This document shows positions 12,078-23,676 of a DNA stretch of 64,000 nucleotides, in pieces. The stretch lies in the NCBI GenBank assembly GCA_943736015.1, contig OX031061.1:62378192-62442191 (forward strand), in the 5' to 3' direction. The position numbers and the translations under genes are program-made. This DNA comes from Tridacna crocea (lineage: Eukaryota; Mollusca; Bivalvia; Cardiida; Cardiidae). How positions within the stretch are numbered: position 1 is the first letter of the stretch; each line of letters opens with the position of its first letter. The notes under the pieces are model-generated. The model saw only the letters and a program-made list of their open reading frames with translations, was not told the DNA's origin and searched no databases.

Positions 12078-12411
12078 GTAACTGATATGATTTATGATTG
12101 CAGTCCTTTTTTTTTCTTTTTTCAAATACATGTAATACAAGTTCACATGTTTATCAGTAGATTTCGTTCTTTAGGGTACATGCAAAACACTATTAATTTT
12201 AGTATATGTTGATTTTTCAATGTCAACATTTTAGGTATCACATATGTATCCACTTTTCATTTATAAATGCGTTGTCCTTGGATATATAAGATAATCTAGG
12301 TATGACATTTGTAAACAGTCTACCATCTCAATTGTTGTAGTTCCCCGTTATCAATTGTTATCAAATGAGGTCGACATTTAAAGAGATTGAATAATTGGTT
12401 AATTCATTAAT

Positions 12412-12625
12412 GATTGTTATTTTACACCGCTTCTGTTTCCTGGCTTTTTCACACCAGTACTTACACAACTTCCTTTCCAAAGCTACTTACTAATTTTCTC
12501 ACATGCATCAGAGGTGAGATGCAAAGTTTACCGGAAAGAGAGTTCGTCGCAACCAGGTATCGAACCCGTAACCTCCAGGTTACGAGTCGGATACACTATC
12601 AATTGTACGTGGTTGGGCTGCTTTT
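12412..12625 (-). repeat. tRNA-headed SINE
   Basis: On the minus strand a tRNA-like head holds the B-box-like GGGTTCGATACC and the CGTAACCTGGAGG part. It is followed by GATGCATGTGAGAAAA, GTACTGGTGTGAAAAAGCCA and GGAAAC. The same order of blocks is seen in the SINE at 60801-61071. Pol III would have transcribed it; LINE enzymes would have moved it. Confidence 0.75.
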
Positions 12626-14029
12626 AATATGCCAGAATCTTAAATTTTGGCATCTTGTAAAGAGTGCATGGCAAGCTTTTTCGGACTTTCCTTTATACCT
12701 GTACTTACTGGAAAGTACTACTTAGGGTTATGTTTAGAAGAAAACAAAAGGACTAGTTGAACTTTTCTAAAAGATAATCAGTTGGCTTTTTCTATTGATA
12801 ATCTTTGTTGTTTTTTTTTTGCGAGATTTTCAAGTGTCATTTCTTTGTAATAAAATTTTTGTCATGATACAGAACGGACAACGTGCAATCAGACCATAAA
12901 TTTTAACATTGCACTGTTTAGCACAATGTTTCAGTTCATGATCAGACTACACGTTCTCTGCAGAGTGATCGTTAAAGTACGCAAAAGCTACTTGGGTCAT
13001 CCATTTGGGTGTAAAATTTATTGGGGGTAAAAATATAGAGAAGAAAAATCAGATTTTGTTTTATAACGCAATTCCTCTATAGCAATTTCCCCTTTTTCTG
13101 CAATACTTTCTGAAATAAAAGTTTCACCGATATCATAAAGGATAACTTGATAAAGGGTTGAGGTTGTGTTGTAATGAATTTCAAATCGTGCTTTAAATGG
13201 TTGGGAGGAGCTTTAATTAATTTTACGTAGATGTGGGAGGAGCCAGTAGAATTCATACGTGCGGAACGGCTGTTTTTATTTCAAGCAGACAAAATTTAAT
13301 GGCCTTTTAAGAGGAAGAAAATTTTCACAAATACTCCTCTCTGATTGGACAAAAAATGAGTTCGATCACTAAATATACCTCGGTTACAAGAAATGAAACA
13401 TGATCTGCTTTTTAGGGAAAAGTGACATTTTATTTTCATTATATCTGTGTTCTCCTTCAAAACCCATGGTAGGTCAGACACGATTCAGTGCTCTTTAGCG
13501 ATGGGAGTAGATTCAGATCAGACTGGCTTGAAATGTTCTAATGATTAGGCTTTCTATTTTTCTGTCTTTCTATCCGTTTCTCTCTCTCTCTGTGATCAAT
13601 AACTACATACTACAAATAAATAATACCAAGCAGATCATCAATTAGCTATGAATCTACAACTGAATCATGAGGCAGAGTGGTCATTTGACATGCGTAAACT
13701 TGACTAATATCAAAAACTTTGGCCCAGGCCAGCCTGCACGAACTGCACAGGCTGATCTAGGTCGAAACTTTTTGCAGACACAAAAATTCTATACTGAGCA
13801 ACAACATGAAGGACTACATTGTTAGAGAAGGAAAATAAAATACTTGTAAGCAGCACTCTTTCCTTTTCCTACAATGTTTTCAAAATGCCTGTTCTTCAAT
13901 GTTTGTGAAGAAAACTCAAAACTTTGGATCGTTTGGGAAAGGGCTAAGCCCCCTTTTCACAGAGCACGGCTCCGTATGTTCATTAAATTGAACTACAACT
14001 CATCATAATCATTATCATCAAGTTCGTGA

Positions 14030-14253
14030 GGGTCCTGTGTGGCTCAGTGGTAAAGTGTAGGACTCGTAACCTGGAGGTCCCAGGTTCGAGCCTCGCTGGC
14101 TCCACTGGGTTTTTTTCACAGGAGTGTCCTTGGGCAAGACACTTCAGAGCCTAGCCTAGCACTGGTGAAACCCAGGAAACATGAATATGTGAACTGTCGC
14201 CGTGATATGACTGAAATACTGTTGAAAGCGGCGTAAAACACCATTCAAACAAA
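14030..14253 (+). repeat. SINE with 13-bp target-site duplication
   Basis: The element is flanked by ATCAAGTTCGTGA at 14017-14029 and again at 14254-14266. Block B (near 34700) has this sequence once, with no insert. The head has A-box-like TGGCTCAGTGG and B-box GGTTCGAGCC. The body has CTTGGGCAAGACACTTC and the tail GCCGTGATATGACTGAAATA plus GCGGCGTAAAACACC. It therefore inserted after the block duplicated. It is not a working tRNA gene; the CTCAGTGG head is fused to a long body. Confidence 0.95.
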
Positions 14254-14539
14254 ATCAAGTTCGTGAACTAAATGAAATACAATTTTAGGACTGGTTTAGT
14301 CTGATTAGAAGTCAACGCGGCGTATGATAAACATTAGAGTTCCCTTGGCGTGTGATATTCGCAGCATTTCTGGTAAAATGAAATAAAAGGCAACGTATGT
14401 GCCGCGACGGCTTAATGATCTCATACCAAAGTTCATATTGAAACCAGGGAACACATTAACAAATGACTTGTAGCAGTGATATAACTATAATATAGCTGAA
14501 AGCGGAATAACACCTTGTTGAAACTAGATAAAGCTTTTT

Positions 14540-14565
14540 AGCGGATTTGCTATAGCAAATCCGCT
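14540..14565. repeat. Perfect 26-bp palindrome at block edge
   Basis: AGCGGATTTGC followed by TATA and the reverse complement makes a perfect palindrome. It begins two bases after homology between blocks A and B ends, so it may be the end of another element or a breakpoint structure. Confidence 0.85.
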
Positions 14566-16104
14566 TACTGTGATCGTTTTGACCGGAACCAAATACATCA
14601 TCCGTAACGACGCATGCGCGCTTACTTCAGTTTTGCATGGCTGATTTATAGGCTAATAACGCAGATCTACAAATCAGATCAATTCTGACCCTGAACAAAC
14701 CATACAAATTAAGGTTGATTTCTTTATCGAAATTTCACCAAAACTAAACAATTGTCAATCTAAATTACTTTGAATACTAAAACAAAGTTCGTTCTTGTAT
14801 TTTTTTCAAAAATGTAGCGTATGAACATTATTTACACTGCCCTCATTTTCATTCAAGAACTTTCATTCACAACTTGTATCGTCCGCTGCCAAATAAACAA
14901 GGAGATTAAGTAATTTTTCCTCGATAAAATCACATTTTCAACTATGTCTTTTTTAAAAAATTGTTCACTGTTCAGAGAGCCAGATAGAATTTGCCATAAA
15001 TAATTAAAAGCCCTGTCAATAACGAATATACAGAACTCATAAAGTCGACCTAACCTAGTAAAGGCTAGTTACCGCCACTCATTAAAGTTGTATGACGCTC
15101 TCGATGAATTTCCGAATTGTTTGAAACATTTTTGCAGAACTTTTGATAGTATGTAGATCGTGCAGTGTATGAAAAAAATGGTTGATTTATATGCATCCTG
15201 TAGCATAAAAGCTTGGAACCAATATTTCTCTCTTGTCATCGACGGTAAGAAATATTTTATTTACAAACGGCCCCGATCAAGTACGAACCCGAGACACGAA
15301 TTTATCTGAAGGTTTTTGATGGAAAATCGTGTCCTCCTCAGTGAACTAGACATCCACTAACGTGAATCCTAAAGGACTCAGATAGGCTTCCAATTTGTCT
15401 TCAAGATGTAAAACTCCATTTTTAGTCCCTCTGATCCCTTGAATTTTATTTTGTGACATTTCAGCAAAATAAAAATACCGAGTTAGTAGATAATTTATGA
15501 CAAAGGATGCACAGAAATGCATTTATACTTCTTTCTTTTACACATATAGATTTGATATGTTTGATATATTTCTGATCCTGTGAATAAGAAGTGCATTTAG
15601 AGAGCAAGTTATATAGCTATTTTTACTTATTCAAATTCTTATTAGGAACTGCAGCTCAGCCCATATTTAAGACAGTGACTGTGTTTTATGTAATTCAAAC
15701 TTTAGCGTGAAAGTATGCCTATATAGTTTTTAAACTTTTAAAGAGTGACCCAATGCCATTAACCCATAGGCTGATAAGTGCTACTCAAGGGAGTACACAT
15801 TTTGCAGACAGTGTTGATTATGATCAGATTGCACAAAAGTGTAGTCTGATCTTTGATCCATACTGCCTTGTAGGAAAGTATTTTTCCCACAACAATTAAC
15901 TTCAAAATAGCAATAATTGGATTTGTATATTCAACTTGGAAGTTTTAATTTAGTTATGTTAAAGTCATTTTTTACTCTGCATGGCAATATGTCACACTGA
16001 GTGTGATCTTCATCAATTCTGGCTGCAAAAGTACCTTCAGTTGTACCAATGGCTTGGATTAACATATTCAAAAAAAAAGGACTATTTTCTGCCTGGTGAT
16101 GATT
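14566..16104. other. Non-coding stretch, nothing recognised
   Basis: No open frame with a known domain, tRNA or clear element was seen over 1.5 kb. Base composition matches the rest of the window. Confidence 0.4.
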
Positions 16105-16332
16105 TTAACCCTTTCCCAAACAAGCCCTGGTTTTTACGTGTCTGCAGTAAAAGTCTATTGAAAACACTGTGGGAAAAGGAGAAATTGCTCGTAACGAGCA
16201 ATTTCTTCTTTTCCCACAGTGTTTTCAACCCATTTTGAGAACTTTCTGCCATTTTCTCCAAATATAATATTGTCCTCTGCAAACTCTTTTGGTTTGGAAG
16301 GGTCCAAAATTTGTCGTTTGGGAAAGGGTTAA
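16105..16332. mobile_element. TTAA MITE, subfamily with CCCAAAC ends
   Basis: TTAA at both ends encloses inverted ends TTAACCCTTTCCCAAAC and GTTTGGGAAAGGGTTAA. The centre is a hairpin: AACACTGTGGGAAAAGGAG, AAATTGCTCG, then the complement. The element is 228 bp including both TTAA. TTAA targets and CCCTTT-like tips suit movement by a piggyBac-type transposase; none is encoded here. Confidence 0.9.
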
Positions 16333-18950
16333 GTCTTTTCTTTAGACCATGAAAATGGATTCACTCAAAAATGCATTAGATGTAATAAATAACAGTTATA
16401 CCAGTGTATAAATATTAATTTCAAGTAGCTCACAATGCTACAACAGGTATTGTTTGCACATATTTGCAATGATTTAGTTAATATATAGTGTGCAAGGTTG
16501 GCAAAGAGCAGGTCAATATGAGTATTGACCAGCCTGGCAGCTTTAAACGGTTATAAACTGTCAATACTGGTCACAAGTGGTCAATTGGTGTGGTTGATTG
16601 GGGTGGTTGATTTGGTTGATTAAATCACTGGCTTACATGTATACCTGTCTGGTTTCTAAATTAATATTAAAAGCTGTCCTCTTATATCCTGTACAAGAAG
16701 GTTTATTATTATATTATCAGTATCATAGTTTTTATGAATAAAGCACTTTTTTATTTGATCATAATTCAAAAGACAGTATTGCTGGTCAACTGAAGAGGTT
16801 GTCAAAATGACTGTCTTTATTGAACCTGCATAGAGGTCATTTGTTTAAGCAAACAATTTTTGTCGATTATCATTTCTTACAGGTTAGATAATGTTTCTAC
16901 ACACACACTCTCTCTCTCTCTCTCTCTCTACCTCCCTCCAACTCTCATGTTAAATTGCAGAAAAGCAGTCATTCATAGGCAAACATGTGAAATATGCAGG
17001 TTTGTTATTTACGACGTTTGGTATAAATGTTTACGCGCATCCATACTGGGCATGTGTATTTCTCACAGAAAGTAAAACTATCAGCGCTATTGTGTATTTT
17101 TCGCACATATGGCAATAGTAATAGCGGACCGAACATTCTACGGATAGTATAGACTGGTTACCGCCCCTACAACGGTGGCCAGTTCACGGATAGTACTAGC
17201 ACGGTTCCACTAGCCATGTTATTCTATGGTCGCAATAAAAAGGGGAAGTTTTCATAAAAACGAATGTTTATTTGTCGTGGAAAAAGAATAAGTTTTACGC
17301 AATGTCAGCCATCCAATGCTGAAAATGATACAGCTTCTGACGTTTTCCTAACACTGGCAGACCAGTTGTCATGCTATCCTTTCAGGATGAAGGTGACAGC
17401 ATCAAGACTGGCCTGCCAGTGTAAGGATGATGTGACTGGTAAAGTACTAGCTGGAAAAAAGTCCAGTTACACAGCATTAAACAATGAAACAGGCAGAAAA
17501 TTGAAGCTGTTGAAGTATACATATTTCTGGAAGTATGGCTATTTCCTCTTTGAAAAATACTGTGGGAAAAGGAGAAATTTCTTCTACTGAATACTTTTTC
17601 CTTTTTTCCATCATGTCTGCAGAGCTTTTATCCCATTTTTTCCAGAGACATTTCTTTTTTATGCATTTCTATGAGCCGCAATCATGTATGCAAATTAATA
17701 AAAGAAATCAAAGTACTGAAAGTACTCATGGAAGTCGATTTTAGAATAAGATTGAGTAAATGAAGAAATCGTTCCCCCTGGTCTGAAGGTGCGTTCAATT
17801 TGGATGTGACCAAAAGTTTCTCATCATGTGCAGAGTGAAATAGTCAACAAAACTCAATACTATTTAAGGTGAAACAGTTAAACAAAAAGAAGAACAGAAA
17901 CAAAGCTTCTTTTTTTTTTCAATTTAATTTGAAAGAAGTATCATCTTCTAGTAACATGAATCGAGTACCACAACAAAATGAATATTATGTAAAGGTAGTT
18001 GAAACAAGTAAGCAGTATATTTGTGAATAAACACCTCAATCTCAAGCAGGACATGTCAATACCCTTTCGCACACAATGACGACTTTTGACTACTCTTGGA
18101 GAGAAGCAGCTTGAAAATATTGTGGCAAAAGTAAAAAACAATTGAATACTAAGTGTTACATTCTTATCCCAGTGCTTTGTCTCAATTCAGACCTGTCAAA
18201 AAGGCTCGCAAAAAGACTAGGAAGTTTAACTTTGAACTGCATAAAAAAGAAAATGTGGCTTTTATTGCATAATATCTCAAGGGACCAAAACAAAAATCTC
18301 ATATTTTTCTTATATTTTCGAAACATCAAAATAAGTAATAATAGCTTGTAAAGATCTTTCTGATATTTTTTTTAATTGTATGCCCTTGTAGTATGATGAA
18401 CATTGAAAGTATATTTTAATACTTCAGCTAGAGTATATTCTCATACTGTTAAATTTGTTTAATGCAGAGAATACTTCTAAGACAAATTTAGGGACTATAC
18501 AACTTGTATAAAGAGAAATAAATGGCCCTTGAATCAAAACTTAACCCATAGCCAACTAGCCCGATTTTTAAAGTTGTTCGGTATATTTTTGAAAACTCTG
18601 TGTCCAAAGGTAAAAATGCTTGCGACAAGCATTTTCATCCCTGCTGATGCTTTGAGTTGCAAATAAATGAAAGTAAAAAAAGCTCAAAATCTTATAATTG
18701 ATGATGATTTTTAAAAAGAAAACATGAGTACATGTATTTAGCCAACAACTTGCACACTATGTCAAAGGAATCTACAGATAAACACTGGTACATTGCAACA
18801 CAATGCTTTCTTCATATAATCCAAATAGTGTCTCTTTCCAATAATGTTTATATTTATCCTTTCAGTACCTTTTCCACTTTTTTGGCCGTTTTTTGAAATT
18901 GTCTGCTGAAATCTGGGACAATTTAATTTTTGTCTGCTAGTAACTATTTA
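16333..18950. other. Non-coding stretch with microsatellite, hairpin and MITE debris
   Basis: It contains a short CA then CT microsatellite (16900-16929), the imperfect hairpin at 17347-17426, and degenerate pieces of hairpin MITEs near 17534-17640, 18063-18135 and 18541-18680. The 108-codon frame at 17264-17590 covers the hairpin and a MITE and is not recognised as a gene. Confidence 0.5.
17347..17426. repeat. Imperfect 80-base hairpin
   Basis: Left arm CCTAACACTGGCAGACCAGT pairs with 17407-17426 with two mismatches. The pairing continues inward (GTTGTCATGCTATC against GTCTTGATGCTGTC) to a small loop around TTTCAGG. Length and shape resemble a microRNA precursor, but a short MITE remnant would look the same. 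Confidence 0.6.
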
Positions 18951-19169
18951 TTAAACAGCAAAATTTTAGACTGGTCTAAATTGAAAGCACTTGCAGACAA
19001 CAAAATAAAGTCCACTCAAAAATTAAAGTTTTCTTCCAGGCAAGGCGGAAAACGCTGTGGAAAAAGGAGAAATTACTGGCAACCAGCATTTTCTCCTTTT
19101 CCAACAATGTTCTCAAAAGCCTTCTATCTCAGGGTAGTGAAAACCAGGGATGATTTGGTGAAGGGTTAA
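18951..19169. mobile_element. TTAA hairpin MITE
   Basis: TTAA at 18951-18954 and 19166-19169 bounds an element with CAAAATTTTAGACTGGTC, GAAAGCACTTGCAGAC and a central hairpin AAAAAGGAGAAAT/ATTTTCTCCTTTT. The right tip is GGTGAAGGGTTAA. Confidence 0.85.
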
Positions 19170-19801
19170 TTGGTTAAAGAACAGGCAAATATAGTAAGAT
19201 ACAGCATGTAAACATAAAGGTAGTGGCAAAAATATTATGAACATGTACCAAAAAGTAATCAAGTGAAAATATATACACAAAAACCTGACTAGCCAGACGA
19301 TGTGCATGTAAAATATCAATCTATCACTCTATGTACATAAAAAAAAATTTAGTCTTGAAAAGATTTGCAAACAAGAAATGAACTTTTGCTCAAAGTGTGC
19401 AGTAGCCTTTTGAAGAAAGAAAACATGGTGACCGATGGAGTAAATACGCATTACAAGCACTTTCTCGTATACCCAAAATGTTTCCAAAAGCATTCTACCT
19501 CAAGTCTATAAACTAGAGGCGCTTGAGCGCCTGTATCGCTCCACAGGCCTGATTTTTCTGCGACGGTGAAGAGAAGTTTTTAACAATTACCATTCATTCC
19601 TGCATTTTAGGTCACTTTAAAAGAAAAAAAGCTATGAAAACGTGAGAAAAGAAGAAAATAAAAGTAACCTGCAATTTCTTAGTTTTACACAATCATTTCT
19701 ACCCTTTTTGATACAAGTTTTACTAATTTGAAGATTTATTATGTTGTCTGCAACATCTTTCAATTATGGCCAATTATAAAAATTTTGTCTTCTGGTTATA
19801 G

Positions 19802-20000
19802 TTAACTCATTACCAAATGACAACATTTTAGGGTTGTCAAAATGGAAAGCATTTTGTAGATGAAAAAATAAATGACTGAAAATTTAAAAGTTGTTTTGTG
19901 AAGGGTAGATAACATTGTGGGAAAAGGTTACCAGCATTTTCTCCTTTTCCCACAATGTTTTCTAAAGTCTTCTTTGTCAGGGATCAGTTTGATTGGATAA
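19802..20000. mobile_element. TTAA hairpin MITE, shortened
   Basis: It begins TTAACTCATTACCAAATGAC and has the central ACATTGTGGGAAAAGG / CCTTTTCCCACAATGT arms. The usual hairpin tip is partly deleted and the right TTAA end is not clear. Confidence 0.75.
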
Positions 20001-20066
20001 CAAAATGCCTTATCACAACAGTAAAGCCCTGTCCCTCTTTGTTACACAGTGTTCTCACTAGGATTT

Positions 20067-20157
20067 TAAAAGTTGGATTCCAGGAATCCAAGTCAAGAAA
20101 AAGTTGGATTCCAAACTGAAAAGTTGGATTCCAGCCTGAAAAAGTTGGATTCCAAAA
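20067..20157. repeat. Phrase repeat of AAGTTGGATTCCA
   Basis: Four copies of AAGTTGGATTCCA lie 22 to 36 bases apart with varied spacers. The first forms a palindrome, TTGGATTCC-A-GGAATCCAA. No known family is recognised. Confidence 0.85.
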
Positions 20158-20789
20158 CAGTTCGGAAGAATTTTCACGTGCAAGTTATCAACATCTCAAA
20201 ACTGTAAATTTTAGATTTGTGCATCATGGAGACATAATGTCTGTAATACACAAGTCTAGATTTACAAAGGAAATTACTTAGTATGTAAGATTTTATTGTA
20301 ATAGCTCAAAGAAATAAAGAAGTTTAATAACTTTTCACTTGATCTTTAATTTAGACTATGTAAATAATTCAACATGATAATGCATATTTCAAATATTTGT
20401 GATAATAATACAAGTACATGTGGCAATAGTTGTAGATCCTTTGTGACAAAATTTTGTAAATTCAGTTCTTATTCCAATTTAATTTTTGTCAATATGGATT
20501 ATGATGTCTACATTTTCCTTGACAATACTTTAGACCTGTCCAAATTTAAAGCTTGCATAAATTTGCAGATAACATAATCATGGATTGAACAATTCATTTT
20601 GGCTTTCAAAATGTTCTCAACTTGTAATTAAGTACACAATGAAAGTCAAATGAAATGAAAATCAAATGAAGATTCAATCTCTCTCCTTCTTTTCATGACA
20701 AATCTACATTTATAAAAAGTGCCCTGGCTTTGCTTCAAATCTACAAAAGCTCATCATAAATGCTATTTACTTCAATTTGATGAACAGGA

Positions 20790-20980
20790 ATAATTGACAA
20801 AATTTTAGACTTGTCCACTTTTAAAACATTCGTAGATGACAAATTACATGTAACTCAGCAAATTAAAATTTATTTTGGGAAAGGTAGAAAATATTGTGGG
20901 AAAAGGAAAAAATACTGGTGGCCAGCATTTTACCATTTTTCCACAATGTTTTCAAATGCCTTATTTCTTAGAGTATTATA
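20790..20980. mobile_element. Degenerate hairpin MITE
   Basis: GACAAAATTTTAGACTTGTC, AAATATTGTGGGAAAAGG and the complement CCATTTTTCCACAATG identify the family. The TTAA ends are lost. Confidence 0.7.
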
Positions 20981-21069
20981 AGGTATTATAAGCTGAGGGA
21001 CTGACAGACTGTGGTGAAAGTTAAGCAAAATCATTAAGTTGTTTACTCTCACTGTTCATACACATTTTA

Positions 21070-21588
21070 TCACTTTCGTCTTATTCTCTTTGCTAAGAAT
21101 CTTCTGACTGCTGGTTGTGGGCCAAAATCTTCTAAGGAGGGACCCTCTTCTTTCACTCCCATGAGTTTAGTGACAGTATCATGCTTAAGGCGAGCTCTTC
21201 CTTTTGTTTTGATCTTGTTGTGAACACTAAACCCTCTTTCACATGCGATGGAAGTGAGTGGTGAAGTCAGCACAATTGTAGTTTTTCATAATGATACTGC
21301 AGGCTTCTGGTAGTGAACAATTAAGTGATTTCAAAATAACTTTCAGTTGGTAGTAGTCTTCTTTTGCTTTATTTGCATCCAACACTCCATTTTCTTCTCC
21401 ATACAGGTAAGTTAGCTGCCTGAGTTCTTCTTCACCATATTCTTCAAGGCTGTTTATATTCTTTGGTATTTCAGCTGGATTGAGGACTTTGTTCAAGAGT
21501 TGGAGATTTTTTATGGAGTTTTCATCAAATCTGGAAGTGATATTATCAATTAGTTTTTCAATATAATCTGTTGAGTTATTTTGAAACT
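21070..21588 (-). pseudogene. hAT transposase C-terminal relic (ZNF862-like)
   Basis: Two overlapping minus-strand frames make up the relic. The upstream one (21588-21239) reads KVLNPAEIPKNINSLEEYG and SLNCSLPEACSIIMKNY. The downstream one (21273-21070) reads SPLTSIACERGFSVHNKIKT then KGRARLKHDTVTKLM, the conserved dimerisation end of hAT transposases and their ZNF862-like relatives. The frames shift near 21260, and sequence expected between the parts is missing. A stop precedes the first part at about 21589. It is a dead fragment; the DNA-binding and catalytic regions are not present. Confidence 0.8.
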
Positions 21589-21791
21589 ACATTCTTAACT
21601 GTTGTTTGTTGTCAATTTCACTCCTTTGCAGATGCTTTTTGTATTTTCAATGTCATCATATATTTTTGTCAGTACAAATTATTTGTACTAGGTCACCAGT
21701 AGGTCAATAAACCTTTACCAGAACTAATCAAAGTGCAGAGGTTCTCTTGTTTTATATGAAAAGGATTATAGATTATGTAAAGCAACCATCT

Positions 21792-22018
21792 TTAACTCTT
21801 TACCAAACAACAAAATTTGGGATGTGACCAAACTGAAAGCATTTGCAGACAACAAATTAAACATTGATGAAATGATGATTTCTCTCCTTGATAGAGTAGA
21901 AAACACTGAGGTAAAAAGAGAAAATGCTGATTACCAGCATTTTCTCCTTTTCCAAGAGTGTTTTCTAAAGACTTCTTCTTTAGGGTCGTTAAAAGTCAGG
22001 ACTGTATGGTAAAGACTT
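21792..22018. mobile_element. TTAA hairpin MITE
   Basis: It starts TTAACTCTTTACCAAACAAC and has GAAAGCATTTGCAGACAAC and the central AGAAAATGCTGATTACCAGC hairpin. The right end GGTAAAGACTTA is one step from the TTAA consensus. Confidence 0.85.
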
Positions 22019-22108
22019 ACCAGCATAGGAACTAACCTCCAATACAACAATGAAATCAAAATGAATAGTATATATGAGAGAAGAAATTTTTCAAAGGTCT
22101 GAAAGAGA

Positions 22109-22341
22109 TTAACTCATTACCCAAATGACAATATTTTAGGCTTGTCCAAATTGAAAGCATTTGCAGACCAAAGATAAAAGTGAATGCATGAAAATTTGAA
22201 CTTTGTTTTTTGAGGGGTAGAAAATATTGTGGGAAAAGGAGAAAATGCGACTTACCAGCATTTTCTCCTTTTCCCACAATGTTTTCAAAAGGCTTGTTTC
22301 CAAAGGTCGTCAAAAGTAGGGATTGCGTGGTAATGGGTTAA
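22109..22341. mobile_element. TTAA hairpin MITE, complete
   Basis: TTAACTCATTACCCAAATG at the left and GTGGTAATGGGTTAA at the right. The central arms AATATTGTGGGAAAAGGAG / CTCCTTTTCCCACAATGTT flank AAAATGCGACTTACCAGC. Length 233 bp with both TTAA. Confidence 0.92.
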
Positions 22342-22587
22342 CTTGAGGACAATACTGTCGAAAGTTTAATTATGATCCTTTTACATCTTGGTGATTCTGT
22401 TAAAGATACTGAAAGCCAGTTTGTGACATTGCTTTTCTGGGCTTTGTCAAATAGAACTTCAGGAGCAACATGTAAATGTGCTTGTGCTAATGGTGAACAG
22501 ACACACAATAGTCAAAATACCAACCCATCACAACTGTTCACCATGAGCACTAGGGATAACCTGGGAAGACTAGAGTGGATTTAATAC

Positions 22588-22810
22588 CTTAATTTCAGTC
22601 TTTGTTTTGGTTGACACTGACATCTCGTCTCTGTATGTATTGACAACAACAATTGTTAGCTGTATGTATTGACCCATTAGGTTCTTTGAACTCATCTCCC
22701 TCCACTCCCTCCAGAGTGACACCTTTAAGTCATCTGTGCCATCTTGAGATCTTAACTGTCTTGACCTGGACGTCTGTCCCTCTGACCTGCACAATCTTCA
22801 CAATCTCTTC
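22588..22810 (-). pseudogene. Possible OB-fold-like exon
   Basis: On the minus strand CTGTTTTAG|GAAGAG is a good acceptor and GAAATTAAG|GTATTAAAT an adequate donor, 223 bases apart. The first part reads EEIVKIVQVRGTDVQVKTVK. After a one-base frame change the second part reads DDLKVSLWREWREMS, then YIQLTIVVVNTYRDEMSVST and KTKTEIK. The pattern of beta strands ending L-W-R-E and S-V-S-T-K resembles OB-fold nucleic-acid-binding domains. Family assignment is by eye only. A frameshift, or two separate exons of a repeat, would both explain the break. Confidence 0.35.
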
Positions 22811-23308
22811 CTAAAACAGATACAAAGAAATATAACCAAATGATAGCCATACAAAAATCTGAACAGTATTTAACTTAACATTCTTCTTTTATCAAAGATG
22901 CATATTGTAGATTGATGCAACATCAAGTTATTGTCCAAAGAATTGAAGAGGGCCTTGATTGTCTAAAATTACCCACCTTACTGTTGAGCAATTTTTTCTT
23001 TAACAAAAATGTTTTTCAAAAATCTTTTCAAGGGTCAATTTTACCTCTTGTGCTGCTGATTTCCCAGAATAGACTATTCCAGATTTGCTTCCGAATTTCA
23101 GTCACTGTAAAATTTGCCAACAGTGCAGACCAACATCAGACTGAATGGCTGCGCAGGTTGATCATTGGTCTACACTATTAGCAAATATGACCAATGTTGC
23201 AATAGGCAAGATAGGGGTTAAGGCTTCCCGTTAAGCTCAGCCCGCATTTCTTTAGCTTAACTGCTTTATCCCACTTGAAAGCATCATGCTAACACATACA
23301 AACCAGGT

Positions 23309-23486
23309 CTAACCCCTTTACCCATTGACAAAATTCTAGCCTTGTCCAAATTGAAAGCAGTTGCAGACAACAATTTCAATCTCATTATCTGAATCAAATG
23401 CTGCAATTGTTCCTATGACATAGTAGAAAATATTGTGTGAAAAGGAGGCTTCTTTCAAAACTCATCACTGAGTGGTAAAAGGTTAA
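23309..23486. mobile_element. TTAA MITE with the hairpin deleted
   Basis: Left tip CTAACCCCTTTACCCATTGAC and right tip AGTGGTAAAAGGTTAA belong to the family, and TTGAAAGCAGTTGCAGACAA is present. Only AAATATTGTGTGAAAAGGAG of the central hairpin remains, so the second arm has been lost. Confidence 0.75.
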
Positions 23487-23676
23487 AGAATGCTTCACAT
23501 CTTTTGTAGATGATAAAATATTAATATTGGTTTTAATGTTCAATCAAGGATCATAATCATTTGAGATAAATCTCCCTGACTGTGGCAATTGTTAAAAGCT
23601 AAAGTGGTCCAAACAGACATACATGTATCTAAAATGGTTTGCATTCTGCATCAAATCAACAGTGCCACTGGTTACC

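Larger units (their letters stand above)
11658..13372. mobile_element. Possible insertion with short inverted ends, only in copy A
   Basis: The segment starts TTAGTGATCGA (11658-11668) and ends with its exact reverse complement TCGATCACTAA (13362-13372). The right end falls where homology with block B resumes; the left break is at 11547, with the perfect hairpin between. The segment carries a possible first exon (11960-12077) and a SINE on the minus strand. A deletion in copy B would explain the gap as well, but not the matching ends. Confidence 0.5.
10655..14538. repeat. Duplicated block, copy A
   Basis: This block is colinear with 32230-34983. Matching parts are 10655-10889 with 32230-32462, 10930-11546 with 33190-34026 and 13373-14538 with 34030-34983. 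Copy A alone has the 11547-13372 segment and the SINE at 14030. Copy B alone has the MITE at 33698 and the SINE-like and phrase-repeat material at 32463-33190. Because both copies are in one window, each extra segment has a visible empty counterpart. Confidence 0.9.

Noticed and set aside
14036-14105. tRNA gene
   Set aside because: It is the head of the SINE with a 13-bp target duplication and an empty site elsewhere.
17264-17590. 108-codon plus-strand gene
   Set aside because: The frame covers a hairpin and a MITE remnant and shows no family similarity.
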